From Tubiluchus corallicola (taxonomy: Eukaryota; Priapulida; Priapulimorpha; Priapulimorphida; Tubiluchidae), in contig JAQGDQ010000112.1 of the NCBI GenBank assembly GCA_030141605.1, positions 502,501 to 566,500 of the forward strand: 64,000 bases of DNA. Reading direction: 5' to 3'. Positions 12,291 through 22,822 of this stretch are shown here, piece by piece. A program made the translations under genes and the position numbers. The notes beneath the pieces were generated by a model that was not told where the DNA came from, did no database searches, and saw nothing but the letters and a program-made list of their open reading frames with translations. The first letter of the stretch is position 1. The number at the start of each line of letters is the position of its first letter.

Positions 12291-12755
12291 GCATTCAGTA
12301 AAATTAATTTATAAAATTGTTCGAGGATTTTTGTAAGAATGAAAAATTTGAATAAGTTTAAAAACTCAGTCTTCTTTGATAATTCGTACAATAGTTTAAA
12401 TCATCAATGTCTCTTAAGTTTGCAATGAATAATTCTGATATAATAGCTTCAACTCATAGTGTTGATGAACTTTTGTTATATCAACGATTTCGTACTTCCG
12501 AAAATGTTTAATATTTAATAAAATTTAAATAGAACAGCATTCAGCAAAATGAATTTATAACATATTTTTAGGATTTTTATAAGAATGAAGAATCCGAATA
12601 AGTAAAAGTCTGTCTTGTTTGATAATGCATTTAACAGTTTAAATAGTCAGAGTCTCTTGAGCTTGTAATGAATAAATCTGAGCTTCAACTCATCGTGAAT
12701 AAGAACTTTTTTCAACGATTTAATACTTCTGAAAAAGCTAATAAAATTTAACTTA
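12291..12755. repeat. Diverged tandem duplication, about 246-bp unit
   Basis: Both copies begin GCATTCAG(T/C)AAAAT, at 12291 and 12537. They share, in order, TTTATAA, AGGATTTTTRTAAGAATGAA, AATAAGT, GTTTAAAT, GTCTCTT, AATGAATAA and CTTCAACTCAT. Scattered substitutions and small deletions show it is not recent. Confidence 0.75.
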
Positions 12756-13665
12756 ATAAAGTGAAAATAAGCTGTGTTTTACCGTGCATGTGTAATAATT
12801 CTGTTAATCTCAGCACGCAATTATAGTTCGCTAACAGACTAAACCAGTACAATTCAAAAAATTGGTTTTTAAAGGTTATCTCAACTGAGCATACTCTTAC
12901 TGTAAGCCGACTTCGTGTTGCAAGCAGTGAGTAGGCGAAATAGTGCTGTGTAACAAGTTGAAAATTTAAACCTTTTGTCCCGACTATTAGATGCGGTTAT
13001 TTCTGTGAATATGTTAATAAATTAATGTGAATTCTGATGATTTGCTTTTTTTGAAACGTACATCAAACCTTTTTAAACCACCCACTTTGGGACACTAGAA
13101 AAAGCTGGGGTTAAGTGAGTTTGGCATTATAACGAAGTGCATTAATATATACATATCCAGTTAATATATAGGCATTTTATTTAACCAAAAAATTGGGCAT
13201 TAAGAAAAGTTGGCATTATAAAAGGGCACTATAACAAGGCTTCTCTATACTTCATATTTAATTAATTTTTCAAGTCTTAAACTTAATGGTTGATAAAGGT
13301 ATATAGGAGAAAACACGAATTAAAAATAAAACTCCAAATTTATATTAAATTATTTTTTTAAGCTAAACAATAACATTACACTAATGTTGTCCATTATTTG
13401 TTAATCTACGTAACAGAACTTTATCACTTTTACAGCATCATGTAGCAGTTACAAAACAAATATCTATTAGAATCAGTTAGCAATATAAAAGTCTTCAGGA
13501 AATTTTTTCAAACTCATTCTTTCAGAAAGCAGTGCACGTAGTGGCAATTTATATGTGTACTCGCATTGCATTCAGCTTCAAGTGGCTGGTAAAAGAACAG
13601 AAAATGGAGTGACCATCCAAACGCCACATTGTTTTACGTATAGGAACGGAACCAGTTTTATACTT

Positions 13666-15583
13666 CTACTTATGTTGCTCCAGGTTTATAGAATCTATTT
13701 CAGGCTCTAATAAAAAAACAAATAAAACAAGATAAATACAGATCAAGTCTTACGTACTGCCACACTAGAATGCATACTATCAACTACAGTCAGCCAACAA
13801 TAGTTGGATTATACAAAAATCATACCAATTTCATAGTCGATTAGTTACTTTTGAATACTGTTGAATACTGAAACACAGAAACAGACACAATGCACACCTA
13901 GTTCAATTTATCAAAAATATCAGATAACTTTAATTCCTGTCAGACATAGGGTGACTTAAAGAAGCAGTAATTTCCAGTGTGCAGACATTTCGACACAGGA
14001 TGCTTCACCACAAAACATTTGCACACACAGAACATTAGGACACAAGGAACTTTGGGCACATGGATAATTTAAACACAAGTTACTTTGTACACATAGATAA
14101 CAAAGGTAACTTGAACACACAGGTCATTTTGCATGATAACCTGCAAACCTAACCTACTCTGACCTAACCTGAAAGAGTATAAGTTCTCAGTACCTGTTGA
14201 TCAGTTCTCAAAAGAGTAGCCAAGCACAGTGTTACCACATTGTGTGTTAGCACAGCGAGAATGTCGAAATTTATTCATACTTGTGGCAACTACAGTTAGT
14301 TCAGGCAAAATTCTTCATCACATGCAAAATTGTACAAACTAAAAATTTTGCTAAAGTGTACAATTCCCACACATAATAGAAATTAATTTGTGAAGCAGAC
14401 TAGGATTAGGGTTAGGGTTGTGGTTAGAGTAACGTTTAGAGGGAGTTGGGATTGGGGTTTTAGAATAAGGGTTAAGGTATTTCAATTGTGTGGGAAATTG
14501 TAAACTCCTTCCAAAATTTTGTTAAATGTCCATTTTAACATGCAATTAATTAAAAGACCTATAATTGTTCTAGGAATTAGTATAAACTGAAATAACATAT
14601 TTTAGAGATGGTCAAATTAACATTGGTCCACCACAAGACACAACTAACTGTAACGTACCTGTAAAATTAAAACTCGGAAATTCAGTTAGATCCGCATCTG
14701 GTTTGCCAGGCGAGTACTTTCGTTTGATTTTTGTTAATTCATCTTGCAGCTCCTTTTCTAAATCTGGCGTCGAGTCAACAAACTTACCGGGAGCACCCCT
14801 GAAACATATTAATGCTTACAATCAATAGTACATACGTAACAGCTACACAATGCTTGTACTTGACATAAGACTGTACGACTGTGTACGTGGCAAGTTAAGA
14901 CATGCAGCAAACAGTCAAAAACAACATATTGCCTTCACTGGCTGTCGTCGGTCATACATCGGTCATTTTTTCATACATCTCAATCTTTTTTATACATCTT
15001 ATTGCCGAAGTCATACAATTGTGACAAATCACGTAAAATTTTAGTCAAAGGCCCTAATAACTATGGTCTCAATAGTTATTAGTAAAGAAAATATGAAGCG
15101 ATGATCAGTGCATCTCGATAGCACTGGCAGTTTCTGATATATACAATACATATTGTAGAAGAATGTATGCATGCTGTAGGGTAAATTTATGATATTTGTG
15201 CTTCTACTCAACTCAGTAGACAGAATAGGAGAACAGGCACTAATTATTGCCCATTTGTTTAAACCTGGCACAAGCAACAAGCACATCAAATGTTGTGGTA
15301 GCACAGCACCGCTAGTGCCGCTAACAAGTTAGCATAATAAGTTATTAGTGCTAAACGAGTTACAGGATGGTTATATATACATTCCATATAAGTACAGACT
15401 AACTGACACTTCTTACTTGCTCTTCCGGTCATACTCTTTTATCTTCTCAACAAACAGTTTTTGAATTGGATCAATATCAGCGGTTTTCTGTACAACAACA
15501 GCACTGATTCCTATATTTCGTCTTGTTGCTGTGACAACTGCCGTTCGTAGCTCGTGCAGCCGTAGAAAAATCCGTGTGAGCAT
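13666..15583 (-). CDS. ATP5PF: ATP synthase-coupling factor 6, mitochondrial (F6)
   Basis: Three minus-strand exons join in phase: 15583-15417 (ATG to ...AGCAA|GTAAGA), 14798-14659 (after TTTCAG, ending ACAG|GTACGT) and 13706-13666 (after TTTATTAG, ending CATAAGTAG). The product is 115 residues, close to the roughly 108 of vertebrate F6. The N-terminus is a basic, acid-free mitochondrial presequence (MLTRIFLRLHELR). It is followed by RRNIGISAVVV and DIDPIQKLFVEKIKEY, the conserved start of mature F6, and the second exon gives the amphipathic helix ('DLEKELQDELTKIK') and DLTEFPSFNFTEPE, matching 'NTFPTFKFEDPK'. F6 is a peripheral-stalk subunit linking F1 to Fo in the inner membrane. The 14658-13707 intron carries degenerate tandem repeats and a TTAGGG-like tract. 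Family identity is clear. Confidence 0.95.
13975..14135. repeat. Degenerate tandem repeat, about 20-bp period
   Basis: Successive units vary around (G/A)ACACA(A/C)RG(A/T)ACTTTG, for example ACATTTGCACACACAGAACATTAGGACACAAGGAACTTTG split over two units. It lies in the second intron of ATP5PF. Confidence 0.6.
14400..14480 (+). repeat. Short interstitial telomere-like tract
   Basis: The tract contains ATTAGGGTTAGGGTTGTGG followed by degenerate GGTTAG, TTTAGAGGG and AAGGGTTAAGG words. TTAGGG is the usual metazoan telomere repeat. The copy number is very low, so it may be chance or a relic of break repair. Confidence 0.45.
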
Positions 15584-15584
15584 G

Positions 15585-16725
15585 TTGTAACAGATAAATG
15601 CCTTCTGAAATAAACAAACAAGAACTCCATGGTATTTTTCTCATTTGGCTTTTACCTTGCTTTAAGACTCAAAACTACTATCGAGCTGAAAATTCTAGAA
15701 GTTTGTTCATTCCGGAAGTTTGTTCAACTATAATTCTCAGCAACATCAGGCAAGGCATTGTGATTTCCACTACTGATGCATAAACTGTACTATGAATGAA
15801 TATAATTTGCCTAAGAACATGCACAGATGGTGCTCATAAAGGGTCCAAGTCACTGGATGACTAGCATTAAAGCAGGTAAAGAAAATTTACACTTTAAAGT
15901 TATTTGCGTTGATTAACAAAGCTTGCAGATGATAAATACTTTCCACGGTAGCATCTATTATTTTTACCATTGTGACAGAAAAGACGGTTCTGGTTGTGAA
16001 TGACTTTATTGAAAGCTTTTTTTATTATAAAAAATGGAAAGGTTGGGAGAGCTAGTGAAGGTTGCTGAATATTCTACCCTAAACTAACGTCACAGAAATC
16101 AAAATAGACCATATTTTACACAGAAATAGAAATCTATTATGAGCATGTTATAGTATATTGCGGGTGTTGAAAGCCGAAAATAAAAGATGAAGATTTACTT
16201 TAGATTTAAATTTACAGTTACATGACTAGACAATCAAATTATCAAATGATTACATCACAAAAACAATACAAACATACAATGAGAAATTGATGACAATTAA
16301 ACTGTATTTGTAAGTAACTAGTAATCAATGAAACTAACAATTATTCTGACTCAAAAAACATGTAAACGTATATCAAATAAGAGAAAAACGTTCAGCTACA
16401 GCAAGGTTAGAGCGAATGACAAAGTACTACGTTTGCAAACAGGTATTTATAAGCTAAACCATTGATTACATACATTGCAAATATATGTGATGCAGATGCA
16501 TATTGCAAACTGTATATGAAGCTGTGTAACTGCATATAGGTGATAAGCAAACTAGTTTTAGACCATTACAGCAGAGCTACTACTGTAGAGGCTAGACTAT
16601 GCTCACTGTAGCAAGCTAGTACAGGAGGGAAATTTAGGCCTAACCATGGCTAATCGTGAGATGTCGAAGTCTGCAAGTAATGCAGCTTCCGACATTTCAT
16701 GACAAACATGCAAGTTTTGGAAAAT
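15585..16725. other. Unassigned stretch upstream of ATP5PF
   Basis: This presumably contains the ATP5PF promoter and 5' UTR (the gene is on the minus strand), but I cannot point to a clear core promoter element. No other gene recognised. Confidence 0.35.
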
Positions 16726-16729
16726 TTAG

Positions 16730-17164
16730 TAGGCCTGTGCCCTGTAGGGATACATCGATATATCGATGATACTTCAAGCTGCAACTGTAGAGTGCACTGC
16801 AGACACGTATCAATCAGTGCAGTGATGAGCAGTTGAATTAACACAGACATTGTTAGCAGCTAATGCACAAGCAACTTTTAAACCTTTTGTTTTGCTTTTC
16901 TCGCGGCTTACAATGCAAACAGTTCCCTACATATTACACAAGTAATAAAAAAATCAAACAATTTGTTGAGTTATCTTAGCATTTAGCAACCCCAAAACTA
17001 TTGATTGATAAAGTGTGTTCAGCACTTATTATCAATGGCTTCATCTAGTTTTTTTTAGAAAATCTGGAAACGTTACCTTAGGTATATTGTGATACGTATC
17101 ATATTATGAGGTTAGCATTGTGATTTGTATCCTATCGTGACCTATATGTATCGTTACAGCCCTA
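16730..17164. mobile_element. hAT-like non-autonomous element
   Basis: The right end reversed reads TAGGGCTGTAACGATACATA; the left end is TAGGCCTGTG followed by GATACATCGATATATCGATG. Flanking 8-mers AAATTTAG (16722-16729) and AAATATAG (17165-17172) match at 7 of 8. There is no open frame of note. Confidence 0.65.
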
Positions 17165-17498
17165 AAATATAGCTCATTAAAATATTAATTCAGCAGTTTT
17201 CACTAAATATAGCCTTTGAAATATTGTCAATATACTTCCATACTTGAAAACATGCAGCGTATGTGCCACAGCCCCGTGGTCTAAGTGATGGATTTCAATT
17301 TTGTGACACAAAGTTCGCAAACCAATCTAACCATTTTTTAGTGGCTATCCATAAGTCTTATCAACTTAAATTAGTAGTAATTTTAAGCAGAGTAGGTAAG
17401 TCTTTGTCATTTTTATATTGCTGTTAGTATTTTGTCCATTAGAAAAATGGTAATTCAGCATTTATCACTAAATTACAGTACTGCTGCTATGCCATAAC

Positions 17499-18048
17499 CA
17501 GGGATGAGCCGACCAAAATCTGCAACTATTTTTGCGGATCGGATCAAACTGCGGATTTATCATGGAAAATATAGAAGATATGCGGACCGGATACAGATAA
17601 AAAATAGTCGCGGATCAGATCCTCGCGGATTACAAAATCATCAATGTTGATCTGCAATTTTGATAAAGAATGTGCACATTCAGCAAAGTGCACTTTGTAT
17701 TTAGCTAATAAACCGCATTTTTTTTATTTTGTCGGGCTGATATTTTAATTTTTTGTCGCATGCTTCTTCGTATGGCAGCTGCATGTTTTTCAAAATGCAA
17801 GTACTCGTTAAAAAGGATTTGCTGAAATAATTAACTTCGATTGTTTCAAATTAAATCTGAACAAAAATTAGTTCTGTGAACCGGATTGCAGATTGGAAAT
17901 TTTGAGGATCGCACATTTGAAATAATTAGATGGCACTGCAACTGCGGATAGCTTTCAATAGAAAAATGAGGATTTGAAGTGAATTGCTATCAAATTAGCA
18001 GACCAAATCATGTGCGGATCAAGAATTTAGTCAATCCGCTTATTCCTG
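17499..18048. mobile_element. hAT-like non-autonomous element, 550 bp
   Basis: Ends are CAGGGATGAGC on the left and CAGGAATAAGC on the right (reversed). The flanking 8-mers GCCATAAC (17491-17498) and GCCGTAAC (18049-18056) match at 7 of 8. Inside are many GCGGATC words near both ends, extending the inverted similarity. Confidence 0.75.
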
Positions 18049-18289
18049 GCCGTAACTTCGGAGTTACAATGCAATAGCAATGACATTCTACAGTGTATGT
18101 CTATATACCAACTTAAACAATTTCTTTAGAGTACTTACGTAAAGCTTTTTAGTTGCAATTTTAATACACTTTGTAAGTGGTTTAACATTCAGTTTCAATG
18201 ATTGTTTTTAGCTCAGAATGACTGTAATACAACTCATTCTACACAATTATAGTTAGAGAAAAGAGACTGTCCAAATCCAAACAAATGCA

Positions 18290-18410
18290 ATGCAAGTAAT
18301 TGATGAGTGGAACAAGCTGCCTGGCAGATTAGTTCAAGCCTCTAATTCTACCAATTTTGAACTTCATATTCACAACCACTGGAAATACAATCCAGAAAAA
18401 AAAATATATA
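18290..18410 (+). pseudogene. LINE open reading frame 2, C-terminal scrap
   Basis: The frame reads VIDEWNKLPGRLVQASNSTN, the conserved C-terminal 'V...WN.LP..VV.A.S...F' signature of CR1/L2-type LINEs, and continues with a short 'F..H..NHWKY' piece. Nothing upstream continues it, so it is a fragment. Confidence 0.6.
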
Positions 18411-18650
18411 TATGGATGCTAAGTTGCCATGGTAACAAGAAAGCTTGCCACATACTTCATGATCGCAGTGTTGCCACATTTTTATTTCAAAAAAGTAAAC
18501 AAGAACAGAGTGGAAACGTTCATAAGCTATTATGCTTTACATCTGTGCTTCGATGAAAACAAAATTTTGTTTTTAAGTTAACAGCATTTCAATTTATTAT
18601 CATTTTTAAACAACCTATCACACACTGTACACTTAAATATGACTAGAGAG

Positions 18651-19392
18651 CAGTGGTGGCTCATAGCTAAAATTACTGGGGTGCTGCTTCAGAAAATTTT
18701 TAGCCAATGTTTAGTACTGTACATAAAACATAACAACAGAATACAGAATAATTTATTTGTCTCAATAACATCACCAACATAGCATTAACAAATGATGCAA
18801 CAGCTAAGACAGACAGGGTGGCAAAAAGACCGAAAGGTCATCAAGTCTACCACGATATATAAAATATCTACCAACAAACATATGTAATTTTAATGTTGTA
18901 GTTATATTTGAAGATCAGGTGTTGAATGGCCTCTTTTCTTAACTGCAACTTTTTCATGGAGAGACAAATATGAAAATTTAAGCTGTTGTATTTCAGTTAC
19001 AGTCACAGAACTTATTTCTTGGGGATGCAAGGTGTTCGTTATTAAATAATTTACGTTTTAAGCACACATGCTAAGTTTACATTTTATCACATACAAGAAT
19101 ATGACGGTATACGATAAGTACGTGGCAACTGTTACTGTCTTTGAGACAGTACTTTTCTACCTAGCAGCAGATGCTAGTATACAGCGTGTTATCTCTGACA
19201 TGTGCGCATAGCCGCATGCGCACAACAGCCGTGTTGCTTGAGCTGTAGAGCAAACTGTACTTTCTTCACATACTCCGCTCTAGTATAAAAAAGAACTAAA
19301 GAAAAGACTTATTATATTGAATATTATCAACAAAAATGAGTGAAAACAGAGGGTGCTGCAGTACCACAGTACCAATACACGAGCTCTTACTG
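18651..19392. mobile_element. hAT-like element with perfect 8-bp target duplication
   Basis: The left end is CAGTGGTGGCTCATAGC and the right end reversed is CAGTAAGAGCTCGTG; subterminal GGGGTGCTGC and GCAGCACCCTC are also inverted. It is flanked on both sides by CTAGAGAG (18643-18650 and 19393-19400). A LINE 3' end (hairpin at 18816-18853) lies inside it. It has no transposase frame. Confidence 0.85.
18745..18860 (-). mobile_element. LINE 3' end nested in hAT-like element
   Basis: On the minus strand this has the 3' hairpin GTGGTAGACTTGATGACC-TTTC-GGTC...CCAC (18816-18853), then GTTAATGCTATGTTGGTG and a terminal TTGAGACAAATAAATTATTC. Nearly the same tail follows the hairpin at 30299-30338. 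Confidence 0.7.
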
Positions 19393-19399
19393 CTAGAGA

Positions 19400-20655
19400 G
19401 ATAAATGAAAAGCATTTTGTAGTTTAACTCTCTCTCTCTCCATAATGGCATAGATCATTTTTAGATGGTTCCACTTGCAAATGCATTTTATTACACGTTC
19501 CGTATAATGTTCACATGCATCGTCGCAGTTAGGCTATAGTCACACACTCTGTTGCAGTGCGTGGCAACCATAAACACTTTACTGTGTGGAGTCGGCATGC
19601 AGCACCGCAGTGCACAGCAAACAACAGAGTCAACTACACTCGAAGTTAGTTTACTTTATTTAAAGCCGGTTTGGACTACAAGAAACATTGATCTATAAAG
19701 ATTACTTGGCTAGATTGCAGTTTAGGTGGTTACAAAAACTCTAGTATTCTTAATAAAAGCATATTCCTTTTGAAAACTGAAATACACAAATCACAGTGGC
19801 CTAAGAGTAAGAACACTAAAAATGGAAGCAGAAGCGCACGAAAAGTTCATAGATAAGATTAAAAGAGCTCATTTATAATATTAAGAAAAGCAGGCCACAT
19901 AGTGTAATTTCGTGTCATTGTGTACAAAAACATAAATAAATTCAGCATATTTACTTTTTCCTGGAGTCCTGGTTATATTAAAAAAATTGAAATGCTGAAT
20001 GAGTGCTAGACACAAGATCGGACGCAATAAAGAGACTCTAAGGACAACATAGGTTTTTCTTCATCATCATCATCGCCATTATTGCAAATTTATAAATCGC
20101 GAACGTTGTCGCCCTTTCACGTGCCCAAGTCCGTTGCTTCACACATTTCAAACGGAACAAAATGAAAGTTCAGTTTTTGGATATTTCAGGATTTTCTAAA
20201 GTAACTCTAATAAGCATTTTATAGAGGCCTTTTTTGCAATAAGTAATTTGCCACAGCCCCAACACAAGAATGTATAATCACTGGCGAAGATTTGTCTGTT
20301 ATGAAGAACTTTGAGGAGCAATAAGATCAACACTCGAGTCAGTTTTCCTATAACTATTTGCAATATTAATGAATTTGCTCGTTGCCACAAACGCCAAATT
20401 GACTAGGGTTCTCTCAATTAACTATGCACATGGAAGTGCTGATTTATTCATCTTAACCTCGCACATCAAAATTCATATGTACGTGTACAAATCATCAGTC
20501 ATCAATAACTTCAAGTTGTCCTCATAAAAGGCTTTGCTTAAAAGACATCTGGTATAATTTAAGTTCAATAACACAACTGCATATCAGATACCATTCTCAT
20601 ATTACTAAGAATCTACTTTTAGATGTTTTAATAATTATGCTGCACACCTACAACT
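19400..20655. other. Unassigned stretch
   Basis: No gene recognised. Around 20060-20130 the minus strand has a CACGTG site and a short start-codon-rich frame that ends at once, so I do not call it. Confidence 0.35.
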
Positions 20656-20689
20656 AAAATGACTTCGAATTCAACTGCTTCTTTAATAT

Positions 20690-20860
20690 CATCCAAAATT
20701 GCAGCACTATACTTTGGTATGTATATTGAGTATTGTTTTTTATATCATCCAAAATTGCAGTGCTATACTATTATATGTACATTGGGCATTGTTTTTTATA
20801 ATATAATCCAATGTTGCCGCATTATGCTATTGTACATACAATGTAAATTGTTTTTTTAAT
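20690..20860 (+). repeat. Three diverged tandem copies of a 56-62 bp unit
   Basis: Each copy runs ATCCAA(A/T)(A/G)TTGC(A/C)G followed by CTATACT/TATGCTATT, then TGTAC/TGTATATTG and a TTGTTTTTTAT end. Copies start at about 20690, 20748 and 20808; the third is most diverged. Confidence 0.7.
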
Positions 20861-21574
20861 ATACAGGTACTTTGCACACTGCAAGCCAGAATCCAGAAAA
20901 CTCTAAAGCCGGCTACATAAGAACGGGATTATCTACGATATAATTTTAAAATGAACCACCATATATACAATCTCCCTCTATGAGGTAGACAGCTGAGGTC
21001 CCAGAGTGAGCATCAAACCCATGGCAGCCAGTTCCGTTCAATCAGGCACTCACCCATGAACTTTACCACGCTTCTTATTGTACCAAGAGTACAAGTACTG
21101 TAAACTGATGCATGTATCTGTGAAAATAGACTTCTTACTTCCGAAGGGTATGTGACAACTGTAAATTAACAACAGACCACACCGATTTCTAATCAATGCT
21201 ACTTGCTTCATTAACCAGAAAATACAAATTTATGCAATTTAAACACTATACGAATCAACATCTTTGTTTGACTATCTGCCAAAAGTTAAATTAGTGCTAC
21301 CCACAGCAAAATACACTGTAAAGCTCAGAAGTCAGATTCAGTACACTGATGTTATAATGGGCTAAGTAACAACCTAAAATTAGCACCTCACTTTGATTTC
21401 ACCTCATTTGGCTCCCAAGTTACCTGCTATGCATGTATTCCAACAAAATATATAGAAAACATCAATTGATTGAATAACATTTAATTCAAAACATAACATT
21501 TAGATGACGATTTTAAAATTCTGAAGAGAGTATTTTCTTCATCAGTAGCCTGATTACGTATTTCCAGATGTAAC

Positions 21575-22160
21575 TGGTTAATTATTATTATTATTATTAT
21601 GAGTTTATTTCGTATAGAAATATACAGCTTACAAAGATAAAGATGTTAGTAAAGCAGGTAATGCGATGTTAGTAAAGTAAAATATCTACAGAAATTCAAC
21701 TTTATAATAACAACTCATTGTAGTACCCTTGTAATTATATTACAGTATACAGTGTTGGAAGAAGCTGTAATAGGTATCTTAAAACATAATCTTTAAATGA
21801 GTTCTTAACCTTTAATTTTACATTTTCGTTTAGATCTACAGTACAACCATATTTAAATCTTAAATTTACTCGACTGTTATTTACATAATAGCATAGCTTT
21901 GGAATTCTCAATGTGCAAGATTTTGCAATTTTTCTCACAAAGTTTAATTTTCGATTATCTATTAAATAATTCGCAGGCATTGTGCCACAAAAATACTTAA
22001 CAATTTGACGCTTTCATTTTGTCTGAAACCGAATATTTTTCTATAAGCAGTGTTCCATTTTACCCTAACGGCATTAGCTACATTGTTTGATAGTTTGATA
22101 TACCTCCAATTTCGCAACCGTATAATAAAATGGGTAGACAATATGTATTGATCAGAGTTT
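21575..22160 (-). pseudogene. LINE C-terminal fragment with (ATT)n tail
   Basis: Minus-strand frames read LINTYCLPILLYGCE at 22160-22110, then after frame changes 'VKWNTAYRKIFGF', and then 'YFCGTMPANYLIDNRKLNFV' at about 21990-21930. This is the order found at the C-terminus of many LINE polymerase proteins. The element ends in (ATT)n on the minus strand at about 21600-21583. Several frame breaks make it inactive. The CA-repeat at 22165-22267 sits at its upstream edge. Confidence 0.7.
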
Positions 22161-22164
22161 TAGC

Positions 22165-22230
22165 TACTATGCACATGCACACGCACGCGCACTCACGCAC
22201 ACACACACACGCACGCGTGCACACACACGC

Positions 22231-22267
<37 letters not shown>
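22165..22267. repeat. (CA)n/(CG-containing) microsatellite
   Basis: Alternating CA with interspersed CG (ACACGCACGCGCACTCACG...) passing into pure (CA)n. Cys/Val repeat frames over it on both strands are artefacts. Confidence 0.95.
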
Positions 22268-22269
<2 letters not shown>

Positions 22270-22822
22270 TACAAGCATTCCAACATTCTTTTATCAAGAT
22301 AGCTCATAGTTACAGTATATGGTATGAAAGTATAGTTGAAGTTAAACTTTACATATTCCAAATGCCAATGGTATAGATATGGCAATATCTTATGCAAAAG
22401 ATACACGATATAGAGATAACACCAGTAATAATTTTAAATAAGTTATAGGTAGGCTAAAGATAAATTATAATGAGCAGCGCAAATGATTATCAGCTCAGAT
22501 CAAAAGGTAAATTTGTCGGACAAGCAATATGGAATAATGGGAGTACAAGAGATGCAAAGGCAGAAATTAATCACATTATTGCTATATTAAACACATATAA
22601 TTAATTAGCACTTAATTCCTTCCACACCAGGAAGCGCATAAGAATGTGACATTCTACTTCCAGTTCCCCTGCCCTTTGCCACTGCTTTAACATATATAAA
22701 AACTGCACACAAGTAAAAAAACACGAGTGTTGCAATATAACTGGCACTTATGAAGAACGAAGATGATAAAATCAGAAGCACCAAAACTTTACAAATATAG
22801 CACATGTAAACGAAGTTTATTA

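Noticed and set aside
17272-17330. tRNA-like sequence (GTGGTCTAAGTG ... AGTTCGCAAACC)
   Set aside because: The A-box and B-box words are present but the arms do not pair and spacing is wrong; at most a decayed tRNA-derived SINE.
22078-22406. Cys/Val and Arg/Val repeat frames
   Set aside because: Translations of a CA/CG microsatellite; only the LINE piece beside it has meaning.
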